In this document: positions 1 to 8,678 of the stretch, piece after piece | Layout: the number at the start of each line of letters is the position of its first letter | Numbering within the stretch: the stretch's first letter is position 1 | NCBI GenBank assembly: GCA_024691325.1 | Contig: JAILNR010000048.1 | Span: forward strand, 62,001-126,000 | DNA: 64,000 bases | Reading direction: 5' to 3' | DNA from: Saccharofermentans sp. | GTDB lineage: Bacteria > Bacillota > Clostridia > Saccharofermentanales > Saccharofermentanaceae | Position numbers and translations under genes: made by a program | Notes under the pieces: generated by a model | The model's database searches: none | Told to the model about the DNA's origin: nothing | What the model saw: only the letters and a program-made list of their open reading frames with translations

Positions 1-1
1 T

Positions 2-775
2 ATGCTCAAGGCCTTTATCGGCCGTGTATGTACAGGTCTTCGTGCCACATACTTCAAGCCCACTATCGTAGTTTGTGTTCCTTCGGTAATCACTCCCGTT
101 GAGCAGCAGGCCGTTGAGAATGCCTGCCGTCACGCAGGTGCGAAGGATGTATTCCTTATAAGAGAGCCTATAGCTGCTGCAATCGGTGCAGGTATCGATA
201 TCACAAAGGCAAGCGGTTCAATGGTAGTTGATATCGGAGGCGGTACGACAGATATCTCCGTTATCTCATTGTGCGAGCCTGTTGTTGATGCATCACTGAA
301 GGTTGCAGGCGATAAGTTTGATGAAGCAATCATCAAGCACGTAAGACGTAAGCATAATATCCTCATCGGTGAGAAGACGGCTGAGATGCTTAAGATACAG
401 ATCGGCTGTGCATACCCCAGAGATGAGGAGCTCACACTTGATGTAAGAGGAAGAAACCTTATCACAGGTCTTCCTGCAACAGTTACAGTATCATCTACCG
501 AGATGCTCGAGGCGCTCGAAGAGCCTGTATCATCTATCTTCGAAGCAGTTCACGTAGTTCTCGAGAAGACGCCTCCGGAATTGATGGCTGATATCTCACA
601 AAGAGGTATCGTAATGACGGGCGGCGGTGCATTGCTCTACGGTCTCGACCGTATGCTCGCAACAAAGATCGGTATCGATGTTTACATCGCTCAGGATCCT
701 ATCTCCTGCGTTGCTATCGGAACCGGTAAGGCGCTCGATATGATGGATAAGTTCGCAGCTTTGGGCGATCAGTAA
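2..775 (+). CDS. mreB: MreB/Mbl rod-shape protein, 5' end outside window
   Basis: Actin-like ATPase that forms membrane-bound filaments and guides lateral cell-wall synthesis. The visible 257 residues include the phosphate-2 loop DIGGGTTDIS, the EPIAAAIGAG helix and the late GGGALLYGLD loop, all typical of MreB. MreB is usually about 335-345 residues, and the first visible Met aligns well inside the family, so roughly 80 N-terminal residues lie before the window and this Met is not the true start. It converges with the metallophosphoesterase gene, whose stop is 5 bases away, and I see no terminator between them. Whether it is MreB or its paralogue Mbl cannot be settled from this part. Confidence 0.93.
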   Translation: MLKAFIGRVCTGLRATYFKPTIVVCVPSVITPVEQQAVENACRHAGAKDVFLIREPIAAAIGAGIDITKASGSMVVDIGGGTTDISVISLCEPVVDASLKVAGDKFDEAIIKHVRRKHNILIGEKTAEMLKIQIGCAYPRDEELTLDVRGRNLITGLPATVTVSSTEMLEALEEPVSSIFEAVHVVLEKTPPELMADISQRGIVMTGGGALLYGLDRMLATKIGIDVYIAQDPISCVAIGTGKALDMMDKFAALGDQ

Positions 776-780
776 TTCTT

Positions 781-1629
781 TCAGACAAGATCGATAATCA
801 CAAGTTCAGGACGGTTGTATAACCTGGGAATCCGGGTCGATTCGCGCGCAAGACCGCGGGATACGATCATGGTTGTGTTATCAACCACATAAAGACCGCC
901 TGCGTATTCGGGGAACAGTCCCTGATTCGGAGCATAAAGACCATTTAATAATCCCGGAATTCTCCACTGACCGCCGTGCGCATGACCGCACAATGCGAGA
1001 TCATAATTGTGAGCCGCATATGTGTCTATATATTCAGGTCTGTGGGCAAGTATTATGTTATAAGACTGTGCATCAAGATCAAGATATGCATCGACGAACT
1101 GATCCTCTAAGATAAGATCCTCATCAACCAGATATCCGTCATAATCATCAACGCCTGCAAGACCTATTGAATTGCCGTTAATATCCAAAGACAAAACATC
1201 ACCTTGAAGCCTCGGGATACCCATATCTTCAAGTATCGACATCTGTTCATTATAACGGCCGACGCCTCCCCAGAATTCATGGTTTCCGGTTACATAATAA
1301 ACGGGGTATCTTCCGTTAATTCCCTGAAGGAAGTCCACGGTGTTCTCGTTACCTGATTTATCGTCGAAGATATCTCCGCCCAGAAGAATAATATCGGGAT
1401 TTTGTGAGTCGACCGCCTCTATCAATTCAGACTCGTGATCCCCGTATCTGCATGAATGAAGATCGGTAATAAGAGCGATGCGCACAGGCGTATCTATCTT
1501 GTCTGATTCGACAGTATAGTTCACGATCTTAAGCTTGTTGTAAAAGCCCGGAATGAAGAACAAAAGCAACAAGCCAATCACAACGGCTCTTCTTATTATC
1601 TGTTTACGCGTTAATTTAAATATCTTCAT
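781..1629 (-). CDS. Membrane-anchored metallophosphoesterase (YkuE-like)
   Basis: Calcineurin-like phosphoesterase, probably acting at the outer face of the membrane. It has a short basic N-terminus, one membrane segment of about 18 residues, then the metal-binding motifs in order: TDLH, GGDIFDD, GNHEF, AHRPEY and GHAHGGQ. This matches the YkuE-type family, whose members have been linked to lipid or nucleotide phosphate cleavage; the substrate here is unknown. The start is uncertain. I chose ATG at 1629 because it begins right at the basic pre-membrane segment, but it has no clear ribosome binding site; a TTG at 1686 with a weak AGGGA upstream would add 19 residues. It converges on mreB and diverges from rho. 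Confidence 0.85.
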   Translation of the reverse strand: MKIFKLTRKQIIRRAVVIGLLLLFFIPGFYNKLKIVNYTVESDKIDTPVRIALITDLHSCRYGDHESELIEAVDSQNPDIILLGGDIFDDKSGNENTVDFLQGINGRYPVYYVTGNHEFWGGVGRYNEQMSILEDMGIPRLQGDVLSLDINGNSIGLAGVDDYDGYLVDEDLILEDQFVDAYLDLDAQSYNIILAHRPEYIDTYAAHNYDLALCGHAHGGQWRIPGLLNGLYAPNQGLFPEYAGGLYVVDNTTMIVSRGLARESTRIPRLYNRPELVIIDLV

Positions 1630-1741
1630 ATTGACGATAATTATAACTAATGATAATATTTGCGCAAGGTTCAAAGACCTTAACAAATTTCCCTATCGTT
1701 CATTGAGATAATTTTATCATCACGATTCAAATGAGGTATAC

Positions 1742-3634
1742 ATGTCAGAATTAGATTCTTTGATGTCAAAGTCAAAGGAAGACCTCGAGGCAATTGCTGC
1801 ACAATTTGGCGATTACACTCCTTCCGTAGCTAAGACAAAATCCAGAGAAGAACTGATCGCATCAATCACAAGAATGTCTGTAAGAGACGTTGTTGATGCG
1901 ATGGAAAAGAAGGACGCACCTGCACCCTCACAAGCACCCGCTTCCGAGCCTGTAAAGACAGAGCCTGAAAACAGCGAGTCAGCGCCGGATGCAAAAGAGG
2001 GTGAGGAAGAAGCCAAGCCCAAGAAGCGCACAGCAAAAATGAAGACTGAAAAGTCTGAGAAGACTGAGAAAGCTCCCAAAGCCCAGAAGTCCAAGAAGGC
2101 TCAAAAGGCTGAAGAATCAGAATCTTCTTCTGAAGATGGAGAGAATGCTTCAGAAGAAACAAAACCCAAGAAGAAGACAACACGTAAGACTAAGAAGAAG
2201 GCTGAGGATGAGAATCCTTCCGAACAGGTAAAGAAAGAGACTTCAAAAGAAGAGCCTCAGGCTCCTGCCGATAATAAGGCCGATAATAAGCCGGCTGAGG
2301 ATTCAGAGCAGAAGAAGGAAGCTTCAAAGGCTGAAAACACCTCCAAGAAGTCCAAGGGACGCCAGAAAAGAAGGATCGCGTTTGGTCCTGAGACCGGGAC
2401 ACACGAGATTGAGATCGATCCCAATGAAGAAGCAAAAGAAGAGAACGCAGAGCCCCAGGCTCCCGCTCAGCCCGAGATCCAGTACATCGAGATCGAGGGA
2501 ATACTCGAGATCGGCAGCGGCGATAACAAGAATGACTTTAACGGTTTTGTCCACAGGACAAACTACTTACCCGGTGAAGAGGATGCATATGTACCCGGCC
2601 AGATGATAAGAAGATTAGGTCTTCGCAAGGGTGACCACATCAAAGGTCTTGCAGTCGCTCCCCACGGTAAAGACAGATATGCTCCGCTTCGTAAAGTCCT
2701 TGAAGTAAACGGAATCGTTATTCCTGAAGACTCCGACTTCGAGATGATAAAGAAGCGTCCGAGATTTGAAAGCCTCACAGCTATCTATCCTGATTCAAGA
2801 CTGAAGCTTGAGACTAACAAGGAAGACCTGTCATGCAGGATCATCGATCTTTTCTGCCCTATCGGTAAAGGCCAGAGAGGTATGATCGTATCTCCTCCGA
2901 AGGCAGGTAAGACAGTACTTCTTAAGAAGGTTGCAAATGCAATCACCGCAAACAATCCCGAATGTAAAGTAATCGTGCTTCTGATCGACGAGCGTCCTGA
3001 GGAAGTTACGGATATGCAGCGTTCCATCAAGGGTGAGGTCGTCTATTCAACCTTCGACAAGCGTCCTGAAAACCACGTAAGAGTAACTGAGCTCGTTCTC
3101 GAAAGAGCAATGAGATTGGTTGAGCTCGGGCAGGATGTCGTTATCCTTCTCGACTCCATGACAAGACTTGCGCGTGCATACAACCTTACTATCAACCCTA
3201 CAGGAAGAACTCTCTCGGGTGGTCTCGATCCGGGTTCACTCTACGGACCTAAGAGATTCTTCGGTGCCGCTCGAAATATTGAGTTCGGAGGCTCCCTTAC
3301 CATCATCGCTTCCGCTTTGATAGAGACGGGCTCGCGAATGGATGAGGTTATTTTCGAGGAGTTTAAGGGCACAGGTAACATGGAAGTCGTACTCGACAGA
3401 AAGCTTGCCGACAGACGTGTTTACCCTGCGATTGCCGTTGATAAGTCCGGTACCCGCCGCGAGGATCTGCTTCTTACGGAAGAGCAGCTGTCTTCCGTAT
3501 GGCTTACACGTAAAGCTATCGCTGATGTTGATACTATCGCCGGAACGGAAGCCGTGCTAAACTTCTTAAAGAGAACGCCTGATAATGCAAGCTTTGTATT
3601 GTCGGCTAAGAAGTCGTTTGAAGTTAATAATTAA
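1742..3634 (+). CDS. rho: Transcription termination factor Rho with long disordered insert
   Basis: Hexameric RNA helicase that ends transcription. Residues 1-45 form the helical Rho N-terminal domain; about 50-245 are a low-complexity stretch of Lys, Glu, Ala, Pro and Ser; about 247-325 are the RNA-binding cold-shock-like domain; then comes the RecA-like motor with Walker A (SPPKAGKT, near residue 380) and Walker B ([14 protein letters not shown]). At 630 residues it is about 200 longer than E. coli Rho (419), the excess being the disordered insert. GAGGTA nine bases upstream supports the ATG. It is followed after 21 bases by a small membrane protein gene and then rpmE, a neighbourhood often seen in Clostridia. 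Confidence 0.97.
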   Translation: MSELDSLMSKSKEDLEAIAAQFGDYTPSVAKTKSREELIASITRMSVRDVVDAMEKKDAPAPSQAPASEPVKTEPENSESAPDAKEGEEEAKPKKRTAKMKTEKSEKTEKAPKAQKSKKAQKAEESESSSEDGENASEETKPKKKTTRKTKKKAEDENPSEQVKKETSKEEPQAPADNKADNKPAEDSEQKKEASKAENTSKKSKGRQKRRIAFGPETGTHEIEIDPNEEAKEENAEPQAPAQPEIQYIEIEGILEIGSGDNKNDFNGFVHRTNYLPGEEDAYVPGQMIRRLGLRKGDHIKGLAVAPHGKDRYAPLRKVLEVNGIVIPEDSDFEMIKKRPRFESLTAIYPDSRLKLETNKEDLSCRIIDLFCPIGKGQRGMIVSPPKAGKTVLLKKVANAITANNPECKVIVLLIDERPEEVTDMQRSIKGEVVYSTFDKRPENHVRVTELVLERAMRLVELGQDVVILLDSMTRLARAYNLTINPTGRTLSGGLDPGSLYGPKRFFGAARNIEFGGSLTIIASALIETGSRMDEVIFEEFKGTGNMEVVLDRKLADRRVYPAIAVDKSGTRREDLLLTEEQLSSVWLTRKAIADVDTIAGTEAVLNFLKRTPDNASFVLSAKKSFEVNN

Positions 3635-3655
3635 TCTTTGGAGGAGGATTAAAAA

Positions 3656-3928
3656 ATGAGTGAGAACAATGTACCTGCTGAGTACAAGCCGATTGGTATG
3701 TGGGGATACTTCGGATATGAGATCCTTTTTGCTATCCCTGTAGTAGGATTGATCTGTTTGATCATCTTCGCATTCGCACCGAGGAACAAGAATCTTAAGA
3801 ATTTTGCAAGATCCAAGTTCTGTGTACTCATTCTTTCATTTGTTATCACGGTCGTGCTTATCGCCGTCGCTTTGGCAACAGGAGCTATCGAATCTTTATC
3901 TGATATCACAGAAGCCTTTGGCATGTGA
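3656..3928 (+). CDS. Small two-helix membrane protein
   Basis: Unrecognised 90-residue protein. After a polar N-terminus there is a membrane segment at about residues 23-43 (ILFAIPVVGLICLIIFAFA), a basic loop APRNKNLKNFARSK, and a second segment at about 57-77. The basic loop suggests both ends face outward and the loop is cytoplasmic. A strong GGAGGAGG precedes the ATG, 21 bases after rho, so it probably shares the rho transcript. Its stop codon abuts the rpmE promoter. No catalytic residues are visible and I assign no function. Confidence 0.75.
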   Translation: MSENNVPAEYKPIGMWGYFGYEILFAIPVVGLICLIIFAFAPRNKNLKNFARSKFCVLILSFVITVVLIAVALATGAIESLSDITEAFGM

Positions 3929-3957
3929 TTGACAAAGCTGAATAAATAATATATTAT
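3929..3957 (+). promoter_or_regulatory. Strong sigma-A-type promoter for rpmE
   Basis: TTGACA, a 17-base spacer and TATTAT, beginning one base after the stop codon of the small membrane protein gene. The predicted start point leaves an rpmE leader of roughly 70 bases. Confidence 0.85.
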
Positions 3958-3982
3958 TACGCGGTTACATGAAATCCGATAT

Positions 3983-4007
3983 GGCATACATGCGCTTGGT
4001 ATGCGCC
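3983..4007 (+). promoter_or_regulatory. Hairpin in the rpmE leader, possible L31 autoregulatory element
   Basis: GGCATAC at 3983-3989 pairs with GTATGCgCC at 3999-4007 (one bulged G), inside the transcribed leader and about 26 bases before the rpmE start. L31 leader RNAs are known in several bacterial groups. I see the hairpin but cannot match a specific leader class by eye. Confidence 0.4.
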
Positions 4008-4032
4008 GTATCTTTGATTACGAGGTGAAGAA

Positions 4033-4233
4033 ATGAAGACAGACATCCATCCCAAGACTTACAACGCTGTTGTAAAGTGTGCGTGTGGAGCTACATTCGA
4101 GACAATCTCTACAAAGCCTGAGATCAGCGTCGATATCTGCTCTAACTGCCATCCGTTCTACACAGGCAAGCAGAAGCTTGTTGATACAGGCGGAAGAATT
4201 GACAAGTTCAATAAGAGAATGGGAAGATCTTAA
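4033..4233 (+). CDS. rpmE: 50S ribosomal protein L31, zinc-binding form
   Basis: Small protein of the large ribosomal subunit near the central protuberance, helping bridge the subunits. The 66 residues start [10 protein letters not shown] and hold the zinc ligands CACG and [13 protein letters not shown], so this is the C+ (zinc) form rather than the zinc-free paralogue. GAGGTG precedes the ATG. It has its own promoter and a strong terminator, so it is a single-gene transcript. Confidence 0.97.
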   Translation: MKTDIHPKTYNAVVKCACGATFETISTKPEISVDICSNCHPFYTGKQKLVDTGGRIDKFNKRMGRS

Positions 4234-4248
4234 GAGAAACCCGAATGA

Positions 4249-4281
4249 GAACTGCCTTGAAACCAAGGCAGTTCTTTTTTA
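4249..4281 (+). terminator. Intrinsic terminator after rpmE
   Basis: AGAACTGCCTTG pairs with CAAGGCAGTTCT across a short loop and is followed by a run of six T. Confidence 0.9.
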
Positions 4282-4306
4282 CAATACTTAAAGTATTATT
4301 TAATTA
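4278..4306 (+). promoter_or_regulatory. Promoter for the yqhQ-prmC-DUF951 operon
   Basis: TTTACA, 17 bases, TAATTA. The -35 element begins in the T run of the preceding terminator. The spacer contains AATACTTAAAGTATT, a perfect 15-base dyad apart from its centre. Confidence 0.55.
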
Positions 4307-4323
4307 GAAACCGGTAAAGTTAT

Positions 4324-5307
4324 ATGTCAGAAGTAAAACCTGAAATCAAGAAGACGACCATCGGAGGTCAGGCTCTCATCGAGGGCATCATGATGGTCGG
4401 TCCCAACCGCTCCTCCATCGCCGTACGTAAGGGCGACGGTACTATCCATGTCGAAGAGGTAGGACAGAGCGAGAGGGTAACCTTCTTTGAGACGGTTCCT
4501 TTTATAAGGGGCTGCATCAGATTCTATAAGATGCTCGTTAAGGGTACGGATGCGCTCATGAAGTCAGCCGACCTGTCGGAGGAGGGTTCTCCCAAGCCCG
4601 CGGAAGAGGAAGGCAAGAAGCCTTCGGCTCTCGACCAGTATATGACGAAGCACTATAACCTCATGGTTACATTGTCTGCGATCCTCGGAATCCTTTTGAG
4701 TGTCGGACTGTTTATCCTTTTGCCCTGGCTTATCGTGTTCCTCGCGACCAAGATCATGGGCAGCGCTCTTGCCGATACACGCTGGATGCAGATCGTTCTT
4801 AACCTCGCAGAAGGTGTTTTAAGAATGATCATCTTCTTCCTGTACCTTAAGTTCTCTTCGAAGATCGAGGGCATTGACCGCGTCTGGAAGTACCACGGCG
4901 CCGAGCATAAGACTATCGCCTGCTATGAGGCGGGTGAGCCTTTGACAGTCGAGAATATCCTTAAGTATCCGAGATTCCACCCCAGATGCGGAACATCATT
5001 CATGTTCCTTGTCCTTGCCATATCGATCCTCATCTATACGGTTGCAGGTATCCTGATCGGCGACAGGGGATTCCTCATAAGTGCAGTAACAAGGATTATT
5101 CTTATCCCGATCATCTGCGGTATCTCCTTCGAGATTTTAAGATTCGTCGGAAGACACGATAAGAACCTTATCTGCCGCGGTTTAAGCAAGCCCGGCCTGT
5201 GGCTTCAGAAGATCACTACGGCTGAGCCTGATGCTCCTATCGTAGAGGTTGCGATAGCTGCCATGCAGGCGGTCATCCCCGAGGATGCGGACGCGGATGT
5301 CTGGTGA
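4324..5307 (+). CDS. DUF1385 membrane protein (YqhQ-like)
   Basis: Conserved Firmicutes membrane protein of unsettled role; 327 residues is normal for the family. The N-terminal half carries GGQALIEGIMMVGP and a cytoplasmic stretch. The middle has several membrane segments (about 115-145, 155-175, 220-245, 250-275) and the family motif YHGAEHKTI, whose His and Glu are invariant-looking. Its 3' end overlaps prmC by 11 bases from the preferred prmC start (ATG 5297), so the two are translationally coupled, as commonly seen for DUF1385-prmC pairs. Confidence 0.9.
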   Translation: MSEVKPEIKKTTIGGQALIEGIMMVGPNRSSIAVRKGDGTIHVEEVGQSERVTFFETVPFIRGCIRFYKMLVKGTDALMKSADLSEEGSPKPAEEEGKKPSALDQYMTKHYNLMVTLSAILGILLSVGLFILLPWLIVFLATKIMGSALADTRWMQIVLNLAEGVLRMIIFFLYLKFSSKIEGIDRVWKYHGAEHKTIACYEAGEPLTVENILKYPRFHPRCGTSFMFLVLAISILIYTVAGILIGDRGFLISAVTRIILIPIICGISFEILRFVGRHDKNLICRGLSKPGLWLQKITTAEPDAPIVEVAIAAMQAVIPEDADADVW

Positions 5308-6160
5308 CACCAAAAAAGCATTTAAGATATTAACCGAAGCGGGCATCGGATCAGAAGATGCCCGTTTTGATATAAGTTTGATTTTTTCCTACTTAGGTGA
5401 CGATGATAAGGCTTTCGATGAGGCCATAGCAAAGCGCGCTGCCGGTGTGCCTGTGGCTTACATCTTGGGAAAGCAGGCTTTCTATAAGGAAGAGTACAAG
5501 GTTACGGCTGACTGCCTGATTCCCAGGGCTGATACCGAGCTTTTGGTGGAGGCGGCTCTTCGTTCCTGTGCGGCCTTAAGTTTTGCTGCAGGCAGCGTAT
5601 CCGACATTCCCGAGAGGCAGATTACGGGATCCCCCCGCATACTCGACCTTTGCACCGGAACCGGGTGCGTCGGCATCTCGGTCTATAACTCTTTGCTTCC
5701 CAAGTACCCTCAAGCCGAGGTCATAATCTCTGACATCTCGGACAAGGCTTTGGCAGTCGCACGCGAGAATATCGCTTCCCAGGCAGCGGCTCCTGCGGGA
5801 ATTAAAGCGGTAAAACTCGACGCGCTTACAGGGGAGTGTGAGGAGGATATCGGCACCTTCGATGTCATCACGGCGAACCCTCCTTACATCAATTCGGCCG
5901 ACATGTTAAAGCTTGACGACAGCGTAAAATTACATGAACCGCACCTTGCGTTAGAAGGCGGTGAAGACGGTCTTAAGTTCTATCCCGCGATAGCTTTTTC
6001 CGCCCGTAAACTTCTTAAAGAAGGCGGGGTTTTGATAGTTGAGCACGGCTACGACCAGGGAAAGACGGTCCCGCAAACCCTTGTAAATGCTGGGTTTAAC
6101 AATGTTAAAGTGTTAAAAGACTATGGTGGAAACGACAGAGTGACATACGGGGAGATCTGA
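5297..6160 (+). CDS. prmC: Release factor glutamine methyltransferase
   Basis: Methylates the Gln of the GGQ motif in release factors RF1 and RF2, using S-adenosylmethionine. The N-terminal helical domain is followed by the cofactor loop LDLCTGTGCVGIS (near residue 116) and the catalytic ANPPYI (near 191). Either ATG 5285 or ATG 5297 is possible; GAGG directly before 5285 is too close to it, so 5297 is preferred. It overlaps the DUF1385 gene and is followed after one base by the DUF951 gene. Confidence 0.93.
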   Translation: MSGDTKKAFKILTEAGIGSEDARFDISLIFSYLGDDDKAFDEAIAKRAAGVPVAYILGKQAFYKEEYKVTADCLIPRADTELLVEAALRSCAALSFAAGSVSDIPERQITGSPRILDLCTGTGCVGISVYNSLLPKYPQAEVIISDISDKALAVARENIASQAAAPAGIKAVKLDALTGECEEDIGTFDVITANPPYINSADMLKLDDSVKLHEPHLALEGGEDGLKFYPAIAFSARKLLKEGGVLIVEHGYDQGKTVPQTLVNAGFNNVKVLKDYGGNDRVTYGEI

Positions 6161-6161
6161 C

Positions 6162-6371
6162 ATGCCTTCAAAGTTTTTCTTGTACAAATATGAGGTCGGC
6201 GACATCGTCAAAATGAAGAAGAAGCACCCTTGCGGAAGTTACGAGTGGACACTTACCCGCGTCGGCGCAGACTGCAAAATGACATGCAACACATGCGGAA
6301 GATTAGCGGTCATGACGAGACCTCAGCTAGAGAAATCCACAGTCGAGGTAAGAAAGCCCGAAGGGTCATAG
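6162..6371 (+). CDS. DUF951 family protein
   Basis: A 69-residue conserved protein of unknown role, with VGDIVKMKKKHPCG and a Cys group (HPCG, CKMTCNTCG) that looks like a small metal site. It fits the DUF951 family in Firmicutes. It starts one base after the prmC stop and ends where a new promoter begins, so it is the last gene of this operon. Confidence 0.85.
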   Translation: MPSKFFLYKYEVGDIVKMKKKHPCGSYEWTLTRVGADCKMTCNTCGRLAVMTRPQLEKSTVEVRKPEGS

Positions 6372-6400
6372 TTTACAAATAGTTAATGCGATAATAATAC
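6372..6400 (+). promoter_or_regulatory. Promoter for the BspA-like gene
   Basis: TTTACA, 17 bases, TAATAC, directly after the DUF951 stop codon. The leader to the start codon is about 60 bases. Confidence 0.7.
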
Positions 6401-6467
6401 ACGTGTTTTTCCGTGCCTCTATAATTTTATTATTGAGTTCTTTCAAAGAATAACAGGAGGCATGATT

Positions 6468-8675
6468 ATGATTAGTGCAAAAACTGTCTCAAAGAAAGAC
6501 ATAAGTATCATAGCTTTGCTTATAAGCATCGCCATGATCTTCATCATGATTCCTCAGGGCGTCGTCAGAGCTGACGGCGGAAGCTGCGGCCCCGGACTGA
6601 CCTGGAGCTTCAGCGGAGGTGTACTTACCATCTCAGGTTCAGGTGACATGTACGACTATCCCGAGCATCTTCACGGTCCCGATTCGGGCAACGAGCTCGC
6701 GCAGCCGTGGTTTCACTTAAAGCCCTCAATCACATCCATCGTTATCAACGAAGGCGTAACCTCCATCGGTGCAGGTGCATTCTGGGGCTGCAATGCCTTA
6801 ACATCAGTTTCTATCCCGGGTTCTGTCCAAAGAATCGGATTCGCGGCTTTCGCTGATGATGCGGCATTAGGCAGCGTAACCATTCCGAACGGAATCATCG
6901 GCGAGTCCGCTTTCATAAGATGCAGAGGTCTTCGCACGGTAACGATCGGCCCCGGTGTTACGGCATCCGGAATCAGCGCTTTCGAGAGCTGCACAGGTCT
7001 TAACGGCGTGTACATAAGTGATGTCGCAGCGTGGTGCAGGATCTACTTTGGCGGCAACAAGGCAAGCCCGCTCGAGTATGCTCACAACCTCTATCTTAAC
7101 GGCGCTCTTATTACGAATCTCACGATCCCGGGCGGCGTAACGAAGGTAGGCGACTACGCTTTCGAGCACTGCTACTCGATCACTTCCGTCACTATCCCCG
7201 AAGGATGCACAACGATAGGTGAGTACGCATTTAACAACTGCCGGAACATCACGACGGCCTCGCTTCCTAACTCACTTACGACTATCGGAAGCTTCGCATT
7301 TGCTTCATGTGCGCAGATGCACACGGGTATTCCTGCGGGTGTTTCCTACATCGGTGAGCGTGCCTTCAACGGTGCACCTTTGACATCGAATATCGTGGTC
7401 AATCAGGGCGTTATCGGAGAGAGGGCTTTCAATGCCTGCGGTTCTGTTATGGACCTCACGATCGGCGCGGGTGTAACTTACATCGGCTCGAATGCTTTTA
7501 ACGAGATGGGCGGACTTCGCAACATCCACTACGGAAGCACACAGGCAAACTGGAACACACTTGCTGCTAATTCCGGTTACAACAAGGTCGTTACTTATCC
7601 TTACTGGAGAGGCATCACATTCGGTTCTGCCGGCGCCTCGATCACACCTAACAGAAGCACAGTAAACTTCGGCGGAATAACATGGGATGTTCTTTCCGTA
7701 TCAGGCGGCAACGCGCTTCTTATCACTCACGATGTAATCGCATTCAAGATGTTTACTCCCAACTACTCAAGCCGCGGAAGCATGAATACAGGCTGGGAGG
7801 GAAGTGCATTAAGAGGCTGGCTTAACGGTGAGTGGATCAACACGATCCCTGCTGACCAGCAGGCTCTCATCGTACCCACATCGATCTCGACCCCGGCTAA
7901 CTCGAGGTTCGGCACAGTCGGTGCAAACGGCGGTGCGGTAACAGACCGTGTATTCGTCTTAAGTGTTGAGGAAGCAAACCAGTATTTCGCAAATGACCAG
8001 CAAAGAACGGCTGTCGCAACTGATGCCGCACTTGCAAGTGTAGGTGCAGGCCGTAACGGTTCTGCTCAAAGCGATCCTACAACGGGCAACACATACTGGT
8101 GGTTAAGGTCACCCGGTATGTTCCCGTACAGCACGGCTTATGTTAACTACACAGGTTCCGTAAGGCTTGACGGTGTCGAGTCTCCCACAGGTTCTTTGAT
8201 CGGAGTCAGACCTTGCGTATGGGTCAATGCGGGGGCATTGGGAATCACCGGAACATCAGGCGCATCTGCAGCTCCCGCACCTGCCGCGTCAGGCGCGAAC
8301 GTTGAGCAGATCAGTGCTTTTGTCGACAGGCTCTATGCACAGTTCCTGGGAAGATCTGCTGACGATGCGGGACGCCAGTACTGGGTAAACCAGATCCTTA
8401 ACGGAATGTCAGCCGTTGATGTATCAGCAGGATTCGTATTCTCGAATGAGCTTCGTGACATGCATCTGTCGAACGAGGAATTCGTAAGAAGAGCTTATAC
8501 TGTTTACCTTAACAGAACTCCTGATCCTGCAGGCATTTCTTACTGGGTAGGACTTCTCGAGCGCGGCAATGACTATGGATGCATCATCCACGGCTTCGGT
8601 GAGTCCCAGGAGTTTACGGGTATCTGTAACTCTTACGGAGTAACGAGAGGCAATTACCCTTACACCAACAGGTAA
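6468..8675 (+). CDS. BspA-like leucine-rich-repeat surface protein with DUF6273 and DUF4214 domains
   Basis: Predicted exported protein of 735 residues. A hydrophobic signal segment at about 13-35 ends near VVRADGG. Residues 70-380 hold BspA-type repeats of the form TSIGAGAFWGC...LTSVSIPGSV. About 395-600 match DUF6273 (ITWDVL, WLRSPG, GVRPCVWVN). The last 110 residues hold two DUF4214-like units (FVDRLYAQFLGRSADDAGRQ and VRRAYTVYLNRTPDPAGISY). ATG 6468 is chosen because AGGAGG lies 7 bases upstream; ATG 6462 is only one base from it. BspA proteins commonly serve adhesion; the role here is inferred. No LPXTG or SLH anchor is seen. Confidence 0.9.
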   Translation: MISAKTVSKKDISIIALLISIAMIFIMIPQGVVRADGGSCGPGLTWSFSGGVLTISGSGDMYDYPEHLHGPDSGNELAQPWFHLKPSITSIVINEGVTSIGAGAFWGCNALTSVSIPGSVQRIGFAAFADDAALGSVTIPNGIIGESAFIRCRGLRTVTIGPGVTASGISAFESCTGLNGVYISDVAAWCRIYFGGNKASPLEYAHNLYLNGALITNLTIPGGVTKVGDYAFEHCYSITSVTIPEGCTTIGEYAFNNCRNITTASLPNSLTTIGSFAFASCAQMHTGIPAGVSYIGERAFNGAPLTSNIVVNQGVIGERAFNACGSVMDLTIGAGVTYIGSNAFNEMGGLRNIHYGSTQANWNTLAANSGYNKVVTYPYWRGITFGSAGASITPNRSTVNFGGITWDVLSVSGGNALLITHDVIAFKMFTPNYSSRGSMNTGWEGSALRGWLNGEWINTIPADQQALIVPTSISTPANSRFGTVGANGGAVTDRVFVLSVEEANQYFANDQQRTAVATDAALASVGAGRNGSAQSDPTTGNTYWWLRSPGMFPYSTAYVNYTGSVRLDGVESPTGSLIGVRPCVWVNAGALGITGTSGASAAPAPAASGANVEQISAFVDRLYAQFLGRSADDAGRQYWVNQILNGMSAVDVSAGFVFSNELRDMHLSNEEFVRRAYTVYLNRTPDPAGISYWVGLLERGNDYGCIIHGFGESQEFTGICNSYGVTRGNYPYTNR

Positions 8676-8678
8676 GGA

